64,000 nucleotides of DNA. Source: Aphanomyces cochlioides. Taxonomy: Eukaryota; Oomycota; Saprolegniomycetes; Saprolegniales; Verrucalvaceae. This document shows, one piece after another, positions 62,215 through 64,000 of the stretch; the first letter of the stretch is position 1, and each line of letters opens with the position of its first letter. The notes under the pieces were generated by a model. That model ran no database searches. It was not told the origin of the DNA and worked only from the letters and a program-made list of their open reading frames with translations. The stretch spans positions 496,001-560,000 of the forward strand of contig JAHQRK010000001.1 of NCBI GenBank assembly GCA_019828595.1, read 5' to 3'. A program made the translations under genes and the position numbers.

Positions 62215-63162
62215 CTACGAATCGTCGCTACTAAAAAGGCATCCGCCCGTGGGAGTGAGGTGGCAAAGGCCGCTAATTCCATCGCGGCAGTTTCCACGGA
62301 CGTACGACGTCGAATTGCCAGTCTTGACTTGACAGAGTTTGCCCGATGGCTGCCACGTCTTGCCGCCACAGACTCGCACCGTTGGTGGCAAACAAACGGT
62401 CAGTCTTCCAAAGAACGTCACGAGCGTACACTGGGCGGCACGGTCCAAGAAGCAGTCGACGTCGCCAGCATACGAGTACGAATTGCCAAATTCATCTTGC
62501 AAGACCATGCCGACCGTCGCCGCGCCTCCTACGAGTGAAGGTGTCGTGACATTTACATCACGCGACAAGACGACAGCTTTGTAGGACCACCACGAAGGCA
62601 AGGCGGTCAATTTGGAGCCAAGTAGTGGCAAACTCGCCGCCGTGAGTGTCCTGTCGACTTGTTGCGAGTAGGATTGCATGATGAATTTATCCCCAGTGAC
62701 TTCGTTCGTCAAGAAGAATGCAGTGGTGTTCGTTCGCCAGAGAAAGTCGGCATTTCGAGTCACAGGAGCAGGCTCATACAATGGTGGCGTCGTCAGCGGC
62801 CATGGAATCGTCACTTGAGCTACGAGGACCATCGAAAGGCCAAGGACGTTCTTCACGACGCGCTGAGCGATCACGGGCGACGTGAGGGGCCCGAACTCGT
62901 CCATGAGCCAGTATCGCGGACCGTTCAAAATCACAGCGAGGGAAGTGTCGTCCTTGGCGTTGTCAGGAGTAATCGCACCCCAAAGCGCAGGAGGGCAAAG
63001 GTTGAGGCCAAATGTATTGTAGACGTCGGCAGAGGCAGTGCTTCCATTGACCGATCGGACAAAGAGGATCTCGCAGTATCGAGTGCCGTTGACTTGGAGT
63101 CGAGCAACAACTTGGTCGAAACACACAGCAGCAGATGCAAGGAGGACGTGGAGTAGATTCAT
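62215..63162 (-). CDS. Secreted Cys-containing protein, tandem family member 1
   Basis: 315 residues from ATG at 63160-63162. An N-terminal signal peptide (MNLLHVLLASAAVCFDQVVA) predicts secretion. The mature part has Asn-linked sites (NGT, NGS, NTT, NVT) and paired Cys, with a conserved core LPSWWSYKAVVL...VNVTTPSL..GAATVGMVLQDEF and NSYSYAGDVD shared with the next gene. I do not recognise the family; secreted paralogue pairs of this kind in oomycetes may be wall or host-interface proteins (inference). Convergent with the epimerase gene, 18 bp apart. No lesion. Confidence 0.8.
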   Translation of the reverse strand: MNLLHVLLASAAVCFDQVVARLQVNGTRYCEILFVRSVNGSTASADVYNTFGLNLCPPALWGAITPDNAKDDTSLAVILNGPRYWLMDEFGPLTSPVIAQRVVKNVLGLSMVLVAQVTIPWPLTTPPLYEPAPVTRNADFLWRTNTTAFFLTNEVTGDKFIMQSYSQQVDRTLTAASLPLLGSKLTALPSWWSYKAVVLSRDVNVTTPSLVGGAATVGMVLQDEFGNSYSYAGDVDCFLDRAAQCTLVTFFGRLTVCLPPTVRVCGGKTWQPSGKLCQVKTGNSTSYVRGNCRDGISGLCHLTPTGGCLFSSDDS

Positions 63163-63559
63163 TCGTCAAGCAGCGTTGCGATTGAGAAATGAGCGCCTGC
63201 ATGTCAATTAGCATGTTGAAAGCGTCTATTCTTCGAGATTTTCTTCATGCTGCCACCAAATTTTGAGTTGCTTGTCTCCACTTTTTTTCTCAACGTCAGT
63301 CATCTTCTCACTACAATTTTGTGTCAAGACGCAGTCTTGTGGAGTCAGTAGAGCTTCTCCGGCGTGCTTTGCATGTAGAGAAAGGCCTCGATTCACATCT
63401 CCTGACGCTTTTTCATGCCGACGACGTGCCGAGCAGTTGAAGCTTCTATGGCCATTTGTAGCCGTTACATGAAACGGTTTGTATGTAACCGATTACTTCG
63501 ACCGAAACGGCAATTGAACTAGCTCATGCAGTCGTTCTTGGAGTGATCTTGACTTGGGA
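63163..63559. other. Spacer between the two secreted-protein paralogues
   Basis: No gene seen. Contains a pair of gttacat / atgtaac blocks around 63460-63495 and presumably the promoter of the 62215-63162 gene. Confidence 0.4.
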
Positions 63560-64000
63560 CTACTTTGTCCATACACATCCCCAAGCACCAGTGTCCATTT
63601 TTTGACAGGCAGCATTTGTCGGTGCGACGCAATTGTTACTCGCGAAAGACGGGAGATAAGAATGGCAGTCGGCGACAGCTTTGTCGCCCTCGGCCGGGCA
63701 AGCAGTTCCAGCTGGAAGAATGCCACTGCCGCTGCATATTGGCACGCCGTGAGGTATGCAATACGTGGCGTCGCCAAGCACACTGACTTGAGTGCATTGT
63801 GTGGCTCGCTGGAGATAGCTGTCGACGTCGCCAGCATAAGAGTACGAGTTGGCAAATTCATCTTGCAAGACCATTCCAATGGTGGCAATGCCGCCCGTCA
63901 ATGACGGCGTCGTGACATTCACGGTTGTCGGCAATACAACAGCTTGATACGACCACCATGAGGGCAATTTGGTCAACTTGGAACCGAGTTGAGGCAGATC
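63560..64000 (-). CDS. Secreted-protein family member 2, 5' part beyond the window
   Basis: The frame runs from the right edge to a stop at 63560. It shares LPSWWSYQAVVL, VNVTTPSLTGG, ATIGMVLQDEFANSYSYAGDVD and QRATQCTQVSVLG with 62215-63162, then ends in a Cys-rich tail (NNCVAPTNAACQ, GCVWTK). The start codon and signal peptide are off the window. It is a tandem duplicate on the same strand, about 400 bp upstream of its paralogue. Confidence 0.8.
   Translation of the reverse strand, partial: DLPQLGSKLTKLPSWWSYQAVVLPTTVNVTTPSLTGGIATIGMVLQDEFANSYSYAGDVDSYLQRATQCTQVSVLGDATYCIPHGVPICSGSGILPAGTACPAEGDKAVADCHSYLPSFASNNCVAPTNAACQKMDTGAWGCVWTK

Overview
The window reads as nuclear DNA of an oomycete, most likely one of the Saprolegniales (Aphanomyces/Saprolegnia/Achlya group). 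The evidence is very short GT-AG introns (mostly 38-56 nt) in otherwise compact genes, a transmembrane TKL-type kinase, a two-motif phenylalanyl-tRNA synthetase alpha gene of eukaryotic type, and a transposon fauna of PIF/Harbinger, Tc1/mariner-like (including the very long-spaced DD82E type), hAT-like, MULE and many MITEs. Species-level placement is inference. No bacterial operons, CRISPR arrays or rRNA genes were seen.

Layout. 1-7.9 kb is transposon debris: two degraded PIF/Harbinger transposases, a frameshifted DD82E transposase, MITEs and a dispersed CCAAT-rich repeat. 7.9-29.8 kb is a tandem minus-strand array of four-exon, single-pass membrane prolyl 4-hydroxylase (P4H) genes: three intact copies (17.1, 20.6 and 27.5 kb), a nonsense-mutated and truncated copy (8.1-9.9 kb) and two relics. 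The array has collected nested insertions whose target-site duplications can still be read. A 4.87-kb element with hAT-like ends splits a P4H exon. A 3.75-kb TA-flanked element contains a complete Harbinger element, which itself contains a MITE. Two further MITEs lie between copies. 30.6-32.4 kb is the 8-exon gene for cytosolic PheRS alpha. 32.8-47.4 kb is again mobile: a Harbinger transposase plus Myb-like pair, a ~132-bp tandem array, a MITE with 57-bp perfect inverted repeats, a MULE bounded by ~165-bp inverted repeats with a Harbinger deletion derivative inside, and one fully intact two-gene Harbinger element with TIRs and TSD.

48.8-64 kb is mostly host gene space. It holds a large multidomain protein (Tudor-like, winged-helix repeats, degenerate 3'-5' exonuclease fold, SpoIIIAA/Ycf45-like AAA ATPase), a MYND-finger protein, another DD82E transposase, a receptor-like TKL pseudokinase, an NAD-dependent epimerase/reductase, and two tandem paralogous secreted proteins, the last running off the right edge.

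How the parts relate. The Harbinger elements consistently pair a DDE transposase with a convergent Myb/SANT-like or NAM-like DNA-binding partner. A DD34E transposase at 12-13 kb shows the same convergent two-gene plan. The P4H proteins should act in the secretory pathway on proline-rich secreted or wall proteins (family knowledge plus inference). The array's repeated units explain the unequal exchange, gene conversion and internal deletions that are visible.
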